Below, piece after piece: positions 6,304-13,977 of a DNA stretch of 53,855 nucleotides; position 1 is the first letter of the stretch, and every line of letters starts with the position of its first letter. The DNA is from Gammaproteobacteria bacterium (lineage in GTDB: Bacteria; Pseudomonadota; Gammaproteobacteria; Steroidobacterales; Steroidobacteraceae). Below the pieces are notes generated by a model that had not been told where the DNA came from, made no database searches, and saw nothing but the letters and a program-made list of their open reading frames with translations. The stretch spans positions 1 to 53,855 of the forward strand of contig JAIBJM010000009.1 of the NCBI GenBank assembly GCA_020029535.1, in the 5' to 3' direction. A program made the position numbers and the translations under genes.

Positions 6304-7333
6304 ACAAACCCGCATCGCGGTAGACCTGCACGGTCTCCGCGGCAACATCGCGCCAGGTTCGACGCGTGGCGTACTCACGCGCGGCATCGCACTGCGCAGC
6401 TGTAACGGCCACGACGCGTCGTAGTCCATCGGCGATGGACTCGATCGATTCCGGTTCCACCAGCACGGCGTTGCCGCCCGCCGCTTCCTCCGTCGCCCGT
6501 CCCGCGCTGGTCAGCACGGCAGTGCCGCAGGCCATCGCTTCGATGACCGGCAGGCCGAAGCCTTCGAAGGTCGATGGCATGCACAGCGCGGTCGCGCATG
6601 AAAGCAGCACCGGCAGGTCTGCATCGCCTATCGGGCCGATAAAACGGATCGAGCCGCGCTCGAGGTTGATTGCCAGCAGCCGTTCGCGCGTGCGACGGGA
6701 TTGTCTGCCGACGATGCAGAGTGGCATGTCCAGTCCGCACACCGCGTACGCGGCGGCCAGGCGATCGAGATTCTTGTTGCTACGGTCGCGACCCACAAAG
6801 AGAAGGAATTCGTCGGGTAATCCAAGCCTCTGCCGCAACCGCAACTTTACCGGTTCGGCTGCCGGCACGAAATCGGGACCGGCCGCCAGCGGAATGGCCA
6901 CCGTTCGGCTCTCGGGTACATTCAACAACTCATGCACCTGCGCACGCGTGAAGTGGCTGACGCACACGATGCGATCGGCTCGCGTCACGTACCCGGCGTG
7001 GTAGCGTATTTCCTCCAGCGAAAGCTGCCGCGGCCTCTGAATCGCATACAGATCGTGCACCGTTGCGATCTCCACCGGCGACTTCCATTCTGGAAAAATG
7101 CAGGCCGTGGCATGGAACAGCTGCGGCCGCCGGCGCGGTGGTGTGGCGCCGAAGAATCGGACCCGCACATTGCCAGGCTTGAGAAACCAGCCCGGCAGGC
7201 GGCGCCACTTGGCCCATCCCTCCACTTCGACGGATTGCGTCGCCAATCCGGCCAGCAGCGAACTGGAGTAACGCGCCATGCCCGAGTAACGAGGACGCAA
7301 CAGGTCGCCGACTTCGATGCCAATGTCCGTCAT
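6230..7333 (-). CDS. Glycosyltransferase family 4 (GT-B)
   Basis: A 367-residue GT4 enzyme, probably adding a sugar to the lipid-linked polysaccharide repeat unit at the inner face of the membrane. It shows VHDLYAIQRP and RIVCVSHFTRAQ in the acceptor half. The donor half has VGRDRSNKNLDRL and the E-x7-E nucleotide-sugar motif EGFGLPVIEAMACG. The last ~24 residues (from about SMRSPAPGSQ) are encoded antisense to the flgN remnant and are proline-rich, so this tail looks newly acquired. The gene is followed by 101 nt and then the exosortase-glycosyltransferase fusion on the same strand. Confidence 0.9.
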   Translation of the reverse strand: MTDIGIEVGDLLRPRYSGMARYSSSLLAGLATQSVEVEGWAKWRRLPGWFLKPGNVRVRFFGATPPRRRPQLFHATACIFPEWKSPVEIATVHDLYAIQRPRQLSLEEIRYHAGYVTRADRIVCVSHFTRAQVHELLNVPESRTVAIPLAAGPDFVPAAEPVKLRLRQRLGLPDEFLLFVGRDRSNKNLDRLAAAYAVCGLDMPLCIVGRQSRRTRERLLAINLERGSIRFIGPIGDADLPVLLSCATALCMPSTFEGFGLPVIEAMACGTAVLTSAGRATEEAAGGNAVLVEPESIESIADGLRRVVAVTAAQCDAAREYATRRTWRDVAAETVQVYRDAGLSMRSPAPGSQTPSRARLAPDTPAP

Positions 7334-7361
7334 TTCGTACGCACTGTGTGAATGGTCAGGT

Positions 7362-7389
7362 ATTTATCAGAACTGTCGAGCCTGATCAA
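7362..7389 (-). promoter_or_regulatory. Possible sigma70 promoter of the 6230-7333 glycosyltransferase
   Basis: Read leftward, TTGATC (7389-7384) and ATAAAT (7367-7362) are separated by 16 nt and lie about 29 nt before the gene start. The match is moderate and is offered only as the best candidate in this gap. Confidence 0.3.
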
Positions 7390-7401
7390 TCAACGGACGA
7401 C

Positions 7402-7442
7402 GGAAAAAGAAAAGGCGAACCCCCGCAAGGGAGCCCGCCTTT
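7402..7442 (-). terminator. Rho-independent terminator after the TonB-dependent receptor
   Basis: Arms AAAGGCG (7436-7442 read leftward) and CGCCTTT (7411-7417) enclose an 18-nt loop, followed leftward by a T-rich run (TTCTTTTTCC at about 7410-7401). It lies about 30 nt past the receptor stop. Confidence 0.75.
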
Positions 7443-7472
7443 CCCGGTCTCGAAACGCGAGGTCAGTGACTA

Positions 7473-9413
7473 TCAGAAGCGATAGCGAAATCCCGCACTG
7501 ATCGATCTGCCCGGCAACGGCGCAATATCCTTCAGCGGTGAAGTGTGACGACGTGCCAGCACATCGCCGAGATTGCTGCCCTTGATGAACCAGCTGAGTT
7601 TCCCCAGCGACAACGGTTGTTCGCTGCCCACCTCCGCCGAGACCAGCGTGTAGCCGCCGGTCGGCGTTTCATTTTCGGCGACGCGATTCTGCCGCGCGTA
7701 GCGGTATGCCGACAGCGCGAAACGCCACGGCATTTCATTCCATGACAGCTCCGCGCCGAGGCGCGAAGGCGGCATCTGCGGCAGGTTGCCCCCGCCGTCA
7801 CGCAGCTTGCCGCGCACCAGATCGCCCAGCAATCGTAATTGCAGGTCGGCGTCATCGTGCTGCCACAGGCTGCGCGCCACTTCAGCTTCGAGGCCATATA
7901 GCTGCGCGTCGCCCTGCCGGTACTGATACACCGACAATCCATCGTCTATGGCACCGGTGGGCTGCAGATAGATGTAGTCGCTGAAGCGGCTGACCCAGGC
8001 ACTGAGCTGCCAGGGAATATCACCGCTGCCCCGCCACACCACATCCAGCGTGCGTGCGGTCTCCACGTCGAGCGCCACATCACCGATCACGAACCGCCGC
8101 GTGGCTTCATGCGGACCGTCGGCATACAGCTCGGCGGCGGCCGGCAGGCGCTGCGAGCGCGTCACGTTCACAGCCAGCGACTGTGCGGGGCGGTACTTCC
8201 ACAGCAGTCCGGCGGAGGCACTGATGGCATTGTCCGCAAACGCCGGCAGATCGAAGCCGGGCCGCGGCGCCACGCTCTGCCGTTCGGCGCGCGCGCCTCC
8301 TTCCAGCGTCAGCGCACCATGCGTCCAGCGCTCGAAGGCAAACACGCCAGCGCTGCGCGTCAGCGTGTCGGGTATGAAGCGCTCCTCGCCCGTCGCGCCG
8401 AGATCCACATAGCGCGTTTGCAGGCCCACGGTGCCGGTGAAGGCGCCATCCACATGATCGCCGCTGAGACGCAGTTCATTACCCTTCTGCAGGAACTGCG
8501 TGCCGATCGCGCCATCGGATTCCAGCTCGGCATGCTGATAGTCGCTGTGTACGGCCTGCAGCCGCAGCGCGGTCCAGTGCGGCGAGAGATTCAGCTGCGA
8601 ACGGAATTCGTAGCGGTCCTGCCGCATGTCGATGCGCGCGGCATCGGCCGGGTCCTCGTCCCGTCCCAGTGGTACGCCGTAATTGCTGTCGTAACGGCTG
8701 ACACCGATGCCGGCAAAGCCGCGCTCACCGATCAGCGAACCGCCGAGCGCACCGCCACTGGTGTGGCTGTCGCTGTTGGGCACGCGGCCATCGGGCGCCG
8801 AATAGTCGCGCGTGCGGCGCTCGAAGCCATCGGCATGCAGCGCCAACGCATCGCCGCCCAGTTCCAGCTTGCCCACCGTGGCGCGCTGGCCCAGCGCGGA
8901 ATCGCCCTGCAGATCCAACGCGCCACCCACCGGTTGCGAGGGCAGTGACTCCGGAATGCGCCGGGTCAGCAGATTGACCACCCCACCCAGTGCGCCGCTG
9001 CCATATATAAGAGTGGCCGGACCCTTGACCAGCTCCAGCTGCTCGGTCAGCAGATCCTCGGTGCTGACCGCATGATCTTCGGACAGCGCGGACACATCCA
9101 GCGAGCCGGCGCCGTCTTCCAGCATCTGCACCCGCTCGCCACTGAAACCGCGGATCACTGGACGGCTGGCCTGCGGACCATAGAAGGTGCCGGTGACACC
9201 CGGCAGCTGCGCCATGCTCTCGCCGATGCTGCCGGTGAGCCGGCGGTGCAGCTCCTCGCCGGTCAGTACCACCACCGGCTGGATGGCGTCTTCGACGCTG
9301 GTGCGCAACGGCGTGGCGGTAATCGTGATTTCCTGCAACTGATCGTCGGCGGCGCGCAACGGCAGCGCGGCGCAGGCAGCCAGCAGCGGCAGCATGCTAT
9401 GAATGATCTTCAT
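7473..9413 (-). CDS. TonB-dependent outer-membrane receptor (ZnuD-like)
   Basis: A 646-residue receptor for TonB-driven uptake. It has a signal peptide (residues 1-21, cut after LPLRA) and a TonB-box-like QEITITATPL. The plug carries VIRGFSGERVQMLEDGAG and ELVKGPATLIYGSGALGGVVN, and a 22-strand-type barrel ends in FRYRF. The plug wording SRPVIRGFSGERVQ followed by SALSEDHAVSTEDL resembles the zinc receptor ZnuD, so a divalent metal is the likely substrate; this is inferred from resemblance. It sits downstream of a DUF2946 protein, a family often found with metal-uptake receptors. Energy could come from the ExbBD-TonB set at 48372-51265, though that set looks dedicated to its own porin. Confidence 0.88.
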   Translation of the reverse strand: MKIIHSMLPLLAACAALPLRAADDQLQEITITATPLRTSVEDAIQPVVVLTGEELHRRLTGSIGESMAQLPGVTGTFYGPQASRPVIRGFSGERVQMLEDGAGSLDVSALSEDHAVSTEDLLTEQLELVKGPATLIYGSGALGGVVNLLTRRIPESLPSQPVGGALDLQGDSALGQRATVGKLELGGDALALHADGFERRTRDYSAPDGRVPNSDSHTSGGALGGSLIGERGFAGIGVSRYDSNYGVPLGRDEDPADAARIDMRQDRYEFRSQLNLSPHWTALRLQAVHSDYQHAELESDGAIGTQFLQKGNELRLSGDHVDGAFTGTVGLQTRYVDLGATGEERFIPDTLTRSAGVFAFERWTHGALTLEGGARAERQSVAPRPGFDLPAFADNAISASAGLLWKYRPAQSLAVNVTRSQRLPAAAELYADGPHEATRRFVIGDVALDVETARTLDVVWRGSGDIPWQLSAWVSRFSDYIYLQPTGAIDDGLSVYQYRQGDAQLYGLEAEVARSLWQHDDADLQLRLLGDLVRGKLRDGGGNLPQMPPSRLGAELSWNEMPWRFALSAYRYARQNRVAENETPTGGYTLVSAEVGSEQPLSLGKLSWFIKGSNLGDVLARRHTSPLKDIAPLPGRSISAGFRYRF

Positions 9414-9445
9414 GACTGAACTCCAGAAACTTGCGTAATGACCTG

Positions 9446-9466
9446 CGACGGCGCAAGGCGCCGTCG
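9446..9466. repeat. Perfect stem-loop between the DUF2946 gene and the receptor gene
   Basis: Arms CGACGGCGC and GCGCCGTCG pair over 9 bp around a 3-nt loop. It lies in the 74-nt gap between the two leftward genes. No T-run follows, so an intercistronic stabiliser or attenuator is more likely than a simple terminator. Confidence 0.55.
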
Positions 9467-9487
9467 GCGTTCAACGAAGCGGAAAGT

Positions 9488-9805
9488 TCAGCGGACGGGA
9501 GGAGCGCGGGGACGCGCGGCGATCCGGTCCCGGCGCAGCAGCGGCGCGGTGAGGGACAGTAGCGCAACGACAATGAATGCAAACGTCAGTGACGGGGTAT
9601 TGGGGGTGGCGGGCGCAGCGGCCAGACCACCGAAGGCCGAACACCAGCCGCACAGTTCGGCATGCGCAGTCGGGACGCTGCCCGATTCCACGCTATGATG
9701 ATGCGCGACATAGGCGACGCCGTTCAGCATCAGCGCCAGGCACAGCGCCGCGAAGATCATTCGCAGCGCGAGAGCGTGACGGAGCAGATTGCGGCGCAGA
9801 TTCAC
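9488..9805 (-). CDS. DUF2946-type small membrane/periplasmic protein
   Basis: The short protein has a hydrophobic N-terminal segment (MIFAALCLALMLNGVAYVAH), a histidine cluster (HHH), a CGWC motif after ELCGWC, a second hydrophobic segment (FAFIVVALLSLTAPLL) and a basic tail. This is the layout of DUF2946, a family of unknown function often near copper or zinc uptake receptors. The CGWC and His cluster suggest metal handling, by inference. The start is uncertain: GTG 9805 adds the basic lead VNLRRNLLRHA, while ATG 9758-9760 gives 90 residues. It is the first gene before the receptor and is divergent from uppP. Confidence 0.65.
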   Translation of the reverse strand: MNLRRNLLRHALALRMIFAALCLALMLNGVAYVAHHHSVESGSVPTAHAELCGWCSAFGGLAAAPATPNTPSLTFAFIVVALLSLTAPLLRRDRIAARPRAPPVR

Positions 9806-9823
9806 GACGAAGAGAGTAGCTGC

Positions 9824-10606
9824 ATGCCTGAAACACTGCAAATCATCGTGCTGGGTATCATCGAGGGCATTACCGAGTTCCTGCCCATCTCCAGCACCGG
9901 CCATCTGCTGATTGCCGAACACTGGCTGGGCCGCCGCTCGGACCTGTTCAATGTGGCCATCCAGGCCGGCGCCATTCTCGCGGTGGTGGTGATCTTCTGG
10001 CAGCGGCTGCTGGACATGCTGCTGCGCTGGCGCGATGCCGCGCATCGCGATTATCTGGCCAAGCTGACGCTGGCCTTTGCCATCACGGTGATCGGTGGCT
10101 TCACCGCCAAGCAGCTGGGGCTGGAACTGCCCGAGACCGTGGCGCCGGTGGCACTGGCGCTGATCGTCGGCGGCCTGGTGATACTGCTGGTGGAGTACTT
10201 CGTCGCCGGCAAACCGGTGTCTACCGAAGTCACCTGGAGCGTGGCCTTCTGGGTCGGCGCCTGCCAGATACTGGCCGCAGTATTTCCCGGCACATCGCGT
10301 TCGGCGGCAACCATATTCGCCGCCATGCTGGCCGGCCTCACCGCGCGGCCCGCCGCCGCCGAGTTCGCCTTCCTGGTCGGCATTCCCACCATGTTCGCGG
10401 CCACCGGCTATGAATATCTGAAGGCACGTGACACGGGCTTCGCGCAGGAAAGCATCAGCGCCATCGCCATCGGCTTCGTGGTCTCGGCCATCGTGGCCTT
10501 CATCGCCGTGAAATGGTTGTTGCGCTATGTTCAGACTCACCGCTTCACGGTGTTCGCCTGGTATCGCATCGCGGCCGGTCTGGCTCTGCTTGCCATCGTC
10601 GGCTGA
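9824..10606 (+). CDS. uppP: Undecaprenyl-diphosphate phosphatase UppP (BacA)
   Basis: UppP removes a phosphate from undecaprenyl diphosphate at the periplasmic face, recycling the lipid carrier used for peptidoglycan and polysaccharide repeat units. The 260-residue multi-pass protein carries both signatures: EGITEFLPISSTGHL (about residues 12-26) and PGTSRSAATI (about 153-162). The start is preceded by AGAGAG. It is immediately upstream of the rml genes, 15 nt before rmlA, which fits carrier recycling for exopolysaccharide. Resistance to bacitracin is a known side effect of the family. Confidence 0.96.
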   Translation: MPETLQIIVLGIIEGITEFLPISSTGHLLIAEHWLGRRSDLFNVAIQAGAILAVVVIFWQRLLDMLLRWRDAAHRDYLAKLTLAFAITVIGGFTAKQLGLELPETVAPVALALIVGGLVILLVEYFVAGKPVSTEVTWSVAFWVGACQILAAVFPGTSRSAATIFAAMLAGLTARPAAAEFAFLVGIPTMFAATGYEYLKARDTGFAQESISAIAIGFVVSAIVAFIAVKWLLRYVQTHRFTVFAWYRIAAGLALLAIVG

Positions 10607-10621
10607 AGTAAAATCTCTCTC

Positions 10622-11506
10622 ATGCTGAAACAACGCAAAGGCATCATCCTCGCCGGTGGCTCCGGCACGCGTCTGCACCCCGTGACGCTGGGCGTCAGCA
10701 AGCAGCTGCTGCCGGTGTACGACAAGCCCATGGTGTACTACCCGCTGTGCACGCTGATGCTGGCCGGCATCCGCGACATACTGATCATCTCCACGCCCGA
10801 GGATCTGCCGGCTTTCCGCCGCATGCTGGGTGACGGCAGCCAATGGGGAATCGCCCTGTCGTACGCGGAACAGCCGCGACCGGACGGACTGGCGCAGGCC
10901 TTCATCATCGGCCGCTCCTTCATCGGCCGGGATCTGGCGGCGCTGGTGCTCGGCGACAACATCTTCTATGGCCACGGCCTGCCCGAGCAGCTGCTGGCCG
11001 CCAATCAGCGCGCCGATGGCGCGACGGTGTTTGCCTATCGCGTGCGCGATCCGGAACGTTACGGCGTGGTGCACTTCGATGCGCAGGGTCGGGCGCTGGG
11101 CATCGAGGAAAAGCCGACGCAGCCCAAATCGCATTACGCGGTCACCGGCCTTTATTTCTACGACAACAGCGTGCTGGATATCGCCGCATCGCTGCAGCCC
11201 TCGGCGCGCGGCGAGCTGGAGATCACCGACGTCAACCGGATTTATCTCGAGCGCAGCGCATTGCAGGTGGAACTGATGGGCCGCGGCATTGCCTGGCTGG
11301 ATACCGGCACGCATGAATCGCTGATGCAGGCCGGCAATTTCATCGAGGCCATCGAGAGCCGCCAGGGACTGAAGGTCAGCTGCCCCGAAGAAATCGCCTG
11401 GCGCGCCGGCTACATCGACGCCGCGCAGCTCGAGAAACTGGCGCGCGGACTGGCGAAGAGCGGTTATGGCAGCTACCTGCTGGGCCTGCTGCAGGATCGG
11501 TACTGA
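10622..11506 (+). CDS. rmlA: Glucose-1-phosphate thymidylyltransferase RmlA
   Basis: RmlA makes dTDP-glucose from glucose-1-phosphate and dTTP, the first step of dTDP-L-rhamnose synthesis. The 294-residue protein has the nucleotidyltransferase motif [14 protein letters not shown] (residues 7-20) and [17 protein letters not shown]. It also has [21 protein letters not shown] and [12 protein letters not shown], all typical of RmlA, and full family length. It overlaps rmlC by one base. It starts the compact rmlA-rmlC-rmlD-rmlB cluster. Confidence 0.97.
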   Translation: MLKQRKGIILAGGSGTRLHPVTLGVSKQLLPVYDKPMVYYPLCTLMLAGIRDILIISTPEDLPAFRRMLGDGSQWGIALSYAEQPRPDGLAQAFIIGRSFIGRDLAALVLGDNIFYGHGLPEQLLAANQRADGATVFAYRVRDPERYGVVHFDAQGRALGIEEKPTQPKSHYAVTGLYFYDNSVLDIAASLQPSARGELEITDVNRIYLERSALQVELMGRGIAWLDTGTHESLMQAGNFIEAIESRQGLKVSCPEEIAWRAGYIDAAQLEKLARGLAKSGYGSYLLGLLQDRY

Positions 11507-12054
11507 TGAATGTTCAGCCCACCCGCCTGCCCGAGGTGCTGCTGATCACGCCGCGCGTGCATGGTGATGCACGTGGTTTTTTCCAGGAGACCTGGCACCG
11601 CGAACGCTTCGCGGCGGCCGGCATCGATCACGCCTTCGTGCAGGACAATCACAGCCATTCGGGCCAGGGCGTGCTACGCGGCCTGCATTTCCAGATCCGC
11701 CAGCCGCAGGGCAAGCTGGTGCGTGTGACGCGCGGTGCCGTGTTTGACGTGGCCGTGGACATGCGGCGCAGCTCACCGCGCTTCGGTCAGTGGGTCGGCG
11801 CCGAACTCACCGCTGACAACCATCGCATGCTATGGGTGCCACCGGGCTTCGCACATGGCTTCCTGACGCTGCGCGATGACACCGACTTCCTGTACAAGTG
11901 CACCGACTACTACGACCCGCAACACGAGCGCGCGGTACGCTGGAACGATCCGCGCATCGGCATCGAGTGGCCGATTCCCTCCGGCGTGGTGCCCCAACTG
12001 TCGGCGCGCGACGCCGCGGCACCGCTGCTGGCCGAGGCCGAGTCCTTTCCATGA
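11506..12054 (+). CDS. rmlC: dTDP-4-dehydrorhamnose 3,5-epimerase RmlC
   Basis: RmlC epimerises dTDP-4-keto-6-deoxyglucose at C3 and C5. The 182-residue cupin shows DARGFFQETWH (residues about 21-31), FVQDNHSHSGQGVLRGLHFQ with the active-site His, KLVRVTRGAVFDVAVD, and WVPPGFAHGFLTL with the family's PGFAHGF motif. Length is normal. The start overlaps the rmlA stop and its stop overlaps the rmlD start by 4 nt, so translation is coupled. Confidence 0.97.
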   Translation: MNVQPTRLPEVLLITPRVHGDARGFFQETWHRERFAAAGIDHAFVQDNHSHSGQGVLRGLHFQIRQPQGKLVRVTRGAVFDVAVDMRRSSPRFGQWVGAELTADNHRMLWVPPGFAHGFLTLRDDTDFLYKCTDYYDPQHERAVRWNDPRIGIEWPIPSGVVPQLSARDAAAPLLAEAESFP

Positions 12055-12920
12055 AGGTGCTGATCACCGGCGCTGCCGGCCAGCTGGGCAGCGAACTGCA
12101 GCGGCGTACACCCGCCGGCGCCGAGGTCGTGGCGCTGGACCGGCGGCATCTGGATCTCACCGACGAGCCTGCCGTTCACGCCGCAGTCGAAAAGTTGCAC
12201 CCCGCGGTGATCATCAACGCCGCGGCCTACACCGCCGTGGACCGCGCCGAATCCGAGCCCGAGCAGGCACAACGGGTCAACGCCGTGGCACCGGCCCATC
12301 TGGCCACCGCGGCATCGCGCATCGGTGCGCGGCTGCTGCATGTGTCCACCGACTATGTCTTTTCCGGCGAAGCCGCGCGCCCCTACACCACCGACGATGC
12401 GCCGGCGCCGCTCGGTGTCTACGGCCACAGCAAGCTCGAAGGCGAACGCGCGGTGCTGGAACAGCTACCCGCGCAAAGCGTTGTGCTGCGCGTGTCCTGG
12501 CTGTACGGGCCGCGCGGACAGAATTTTCTGCTGACCATGTTGCGGCTGATGAAAGAGCGTGGCGCGGTGCGCGTGGTGGCCGACCAGATCGGCTGCCCGA
12601 CCAGCACGGCTTCCGCTGCGGATGCGCTGTGGGCATTGGCGGCGCGGCCGCAGCTGACCGGCCTGTTCCACTGGAGCGAGGCCGGTGTGGCCAGCTGGTA
12701 TGACTTCGCCGTGGCGATTGCCGAAGAAGCCGCCACAGGCGCACTGTTGCCACCGAATGTATCGGTGACACCGATTACCACCGCCGAATACCCGACTCCC
12801 GCGCGACGCCCGCGCTTCAGTCTGCTGGATTCCCGACGCACGCGCGAGGTTCTGGAACTACAACCCGTGCACTGGCGCGGCGGTCTGCGCAGTGTGCTGG
12901 GCGAGCTGTCCCATGTCTAG
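12051..12920 (+). CDS. rmlD: dTDP-4-dehydrorhamnose reductase RmlD
   Basis: RmlD reduces dTDP-4-dehydrorhamnose to dTDP-L-rhamnose with NAD(P)H. The 289-residue SDR-type protein has the nucleotide motif MKVLITGAAGQLGSEL and INAAAYTAVDRAESEP. The catalytic STDYVFSG and the YGHSKLEGE (YxxxK) motif follow, as does LRVSWLYGPRGQNF. The start at 12051 overlaps the rmlC stop (ATGA), and the longer frame from 11898 is spurious. The 3' end overlaps rmlB by 8 nt. Confidence 0.96.
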   Translation: MKVLITGAAGQLGSELQRRTPAGAEVVALDRRHLDLTDEPAVHAAVEKLHPAVIINAAAYTAVDRAESEPEQAQRVNAVAPAHLATAASRIGARLLHVSTDYVFSGEAARPYTTDDAPAPLGVYGHSKLEGERAVLEQLPAQSVVLRVSWLYGPRGQNFLLTMLRLMKERGAVRVVADQIGCPTSTASAADALWALAARPQLTGLFHWSEAGVASWYDFAVAIAEEAATGALLPPNVSVTPITTAEYPTPARRPRFSLLDSRRTREVLELQPVHWRGGLRSVLGELSHV

Positions 12921-13977
12921 ATTGCTGGTCACCGGCGGCGCCGGTTTCATCGGCTCGAACTTCGTTCACCACTGGCTGCGCGAACATCCCGGCGATCGGG
13001 TGGTGGTGCTGGATGCACTGACCTACGCCGGCAACCGCGCCAATCTCGAACCGCTGGCGGCGCGCACGGAACTGCGCTTCGTGCATGGCGACATCTGCGA
13101 TACCGCGCTGGTGGAGACCCTGCTGCGCGAGGAGGCGCTGGATGCCGTCGTGCACTTCGCCGCCGAGTCGCATGTGGATCGCTCGATTGCCGGGCCCGAC
13201 GCCTTCGTCCATACCAATGTGGTGGGTACCCACTCGCTGCTGCGCGCGGCGCGGCGCTGCTGGCTTGAATTGCGCACTGTGCCACAGCACCGCTTTCATC
13301 ACGTTTCAACGGATGAAGTTTATGGCTCGCTCGGCCCGCACGATCCGGCCTTCACCGAGACCACGCCCTACGCGCCGAACTCCCCTTACTCGGCCAGCAA
13401 GGCCGCCTCCGATCATCTGGTGCGCGCCTACCATCACACCTACGGACTGGACACCACGATCAGCAACTGTTCGAACAACTACGGGCCCTGGCATTTTCCA
13501 GAGAAGCTGATCCCGCTGATCATCGTCAATCTGCTCGAGGGCAAGCCGCTGCCCGTGTACGGCGACGGGCGCAATGTGCGCGACTGGCTGCACGTGGCCG
13601 ATCACTGCCGTGGCATCGATCGGGTGCTGACCTGCGGACGCCCGGGCGAGGTGTACAACATCGGCGGACGCGCCGAGAGCGAAAACATTGAGCTGGTGCG
13701 CCAGCTGTGTTCGCTGGCAGACGCGGCCTTCGCCGCCGATGCAACATTGGCGAAGCGTTTCCCCGCTGCGCCGGCCGCGCGTGGCGCGCGCAGCGACACG
13801 CTGATCCGCTTCGTCACCGACCGGCCGGGCCACGATCGCCGCTACGCCATCGACTGCGGCAAGGCTGAGCGCGAACTGGGCTTTGCGCCGGCGATGCGCC
13901 TCGACAGCGGGCTTCAGCAGACGCTGCGCTGGTACCTCGACCATGAGCACTGGTGGCGCGCGCTGCTGGCGCGCTGA
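12913..13977 (+). CDS. rmlB: dTDP-glucose 4,6-dehydratase RmlB
   Basis: RmlB converts dTDP-glucose to dTDP-4-keto-6-deoxyglucose. The 354-residue SDR protein has VTGGAGFIGSNFVHHW (about residues 6-21), HFAAESHVDRSI, the catalytic STDEVYGSL, PNSPYSASKAASDHLVRAY (YxxxK) and NNYGPWHFPEKLIP, all diagnostic. Length is normal. It is the last gene of the rml cluster, although its enzyme acts second. Its last 64 bp overlap the convergent gene at 13914-15899. Confidence 0.97.
   Translation: MSRLLVTGGAGFIGSNFVHHWLREHPGDRVVVLDALTYAGNRANLEPLAARTELRFVHGDICDTALVETLLREEALDAVVHFAAESHVDRSIAGPDAFVHTNVVGTHSLLRAARRCWLELRTVPQHRFHHVSTDEVYGSLGPHDPAFTETTPYAPNSPYSASKAASDHLVRAYHHTYGLDTTISNCSNNYGPWHFPEKLIPLIIVNLLEGKPLPVYGDGRNVRDWLHVADHCRGIDRVLTCGRPGEVYNIGGRAESENIELVRQLCSLADAAFAADATLAKRFPAAPAARGARSDTLIRFVTDRPGHDRRYAIDCGKAERELGFAPAMRLDSGLQQTLRWYLDHEHWWRALLAR

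Noticed and set aside
9488-11314. A 608-codon open frame leftward across uppP and rmlA.
   Set aside because: Only its last part (9488-9805) has protein-like character; the rest is antisense to two secure genes and has a low-complexity Gln/Arg/His/Gly composition.
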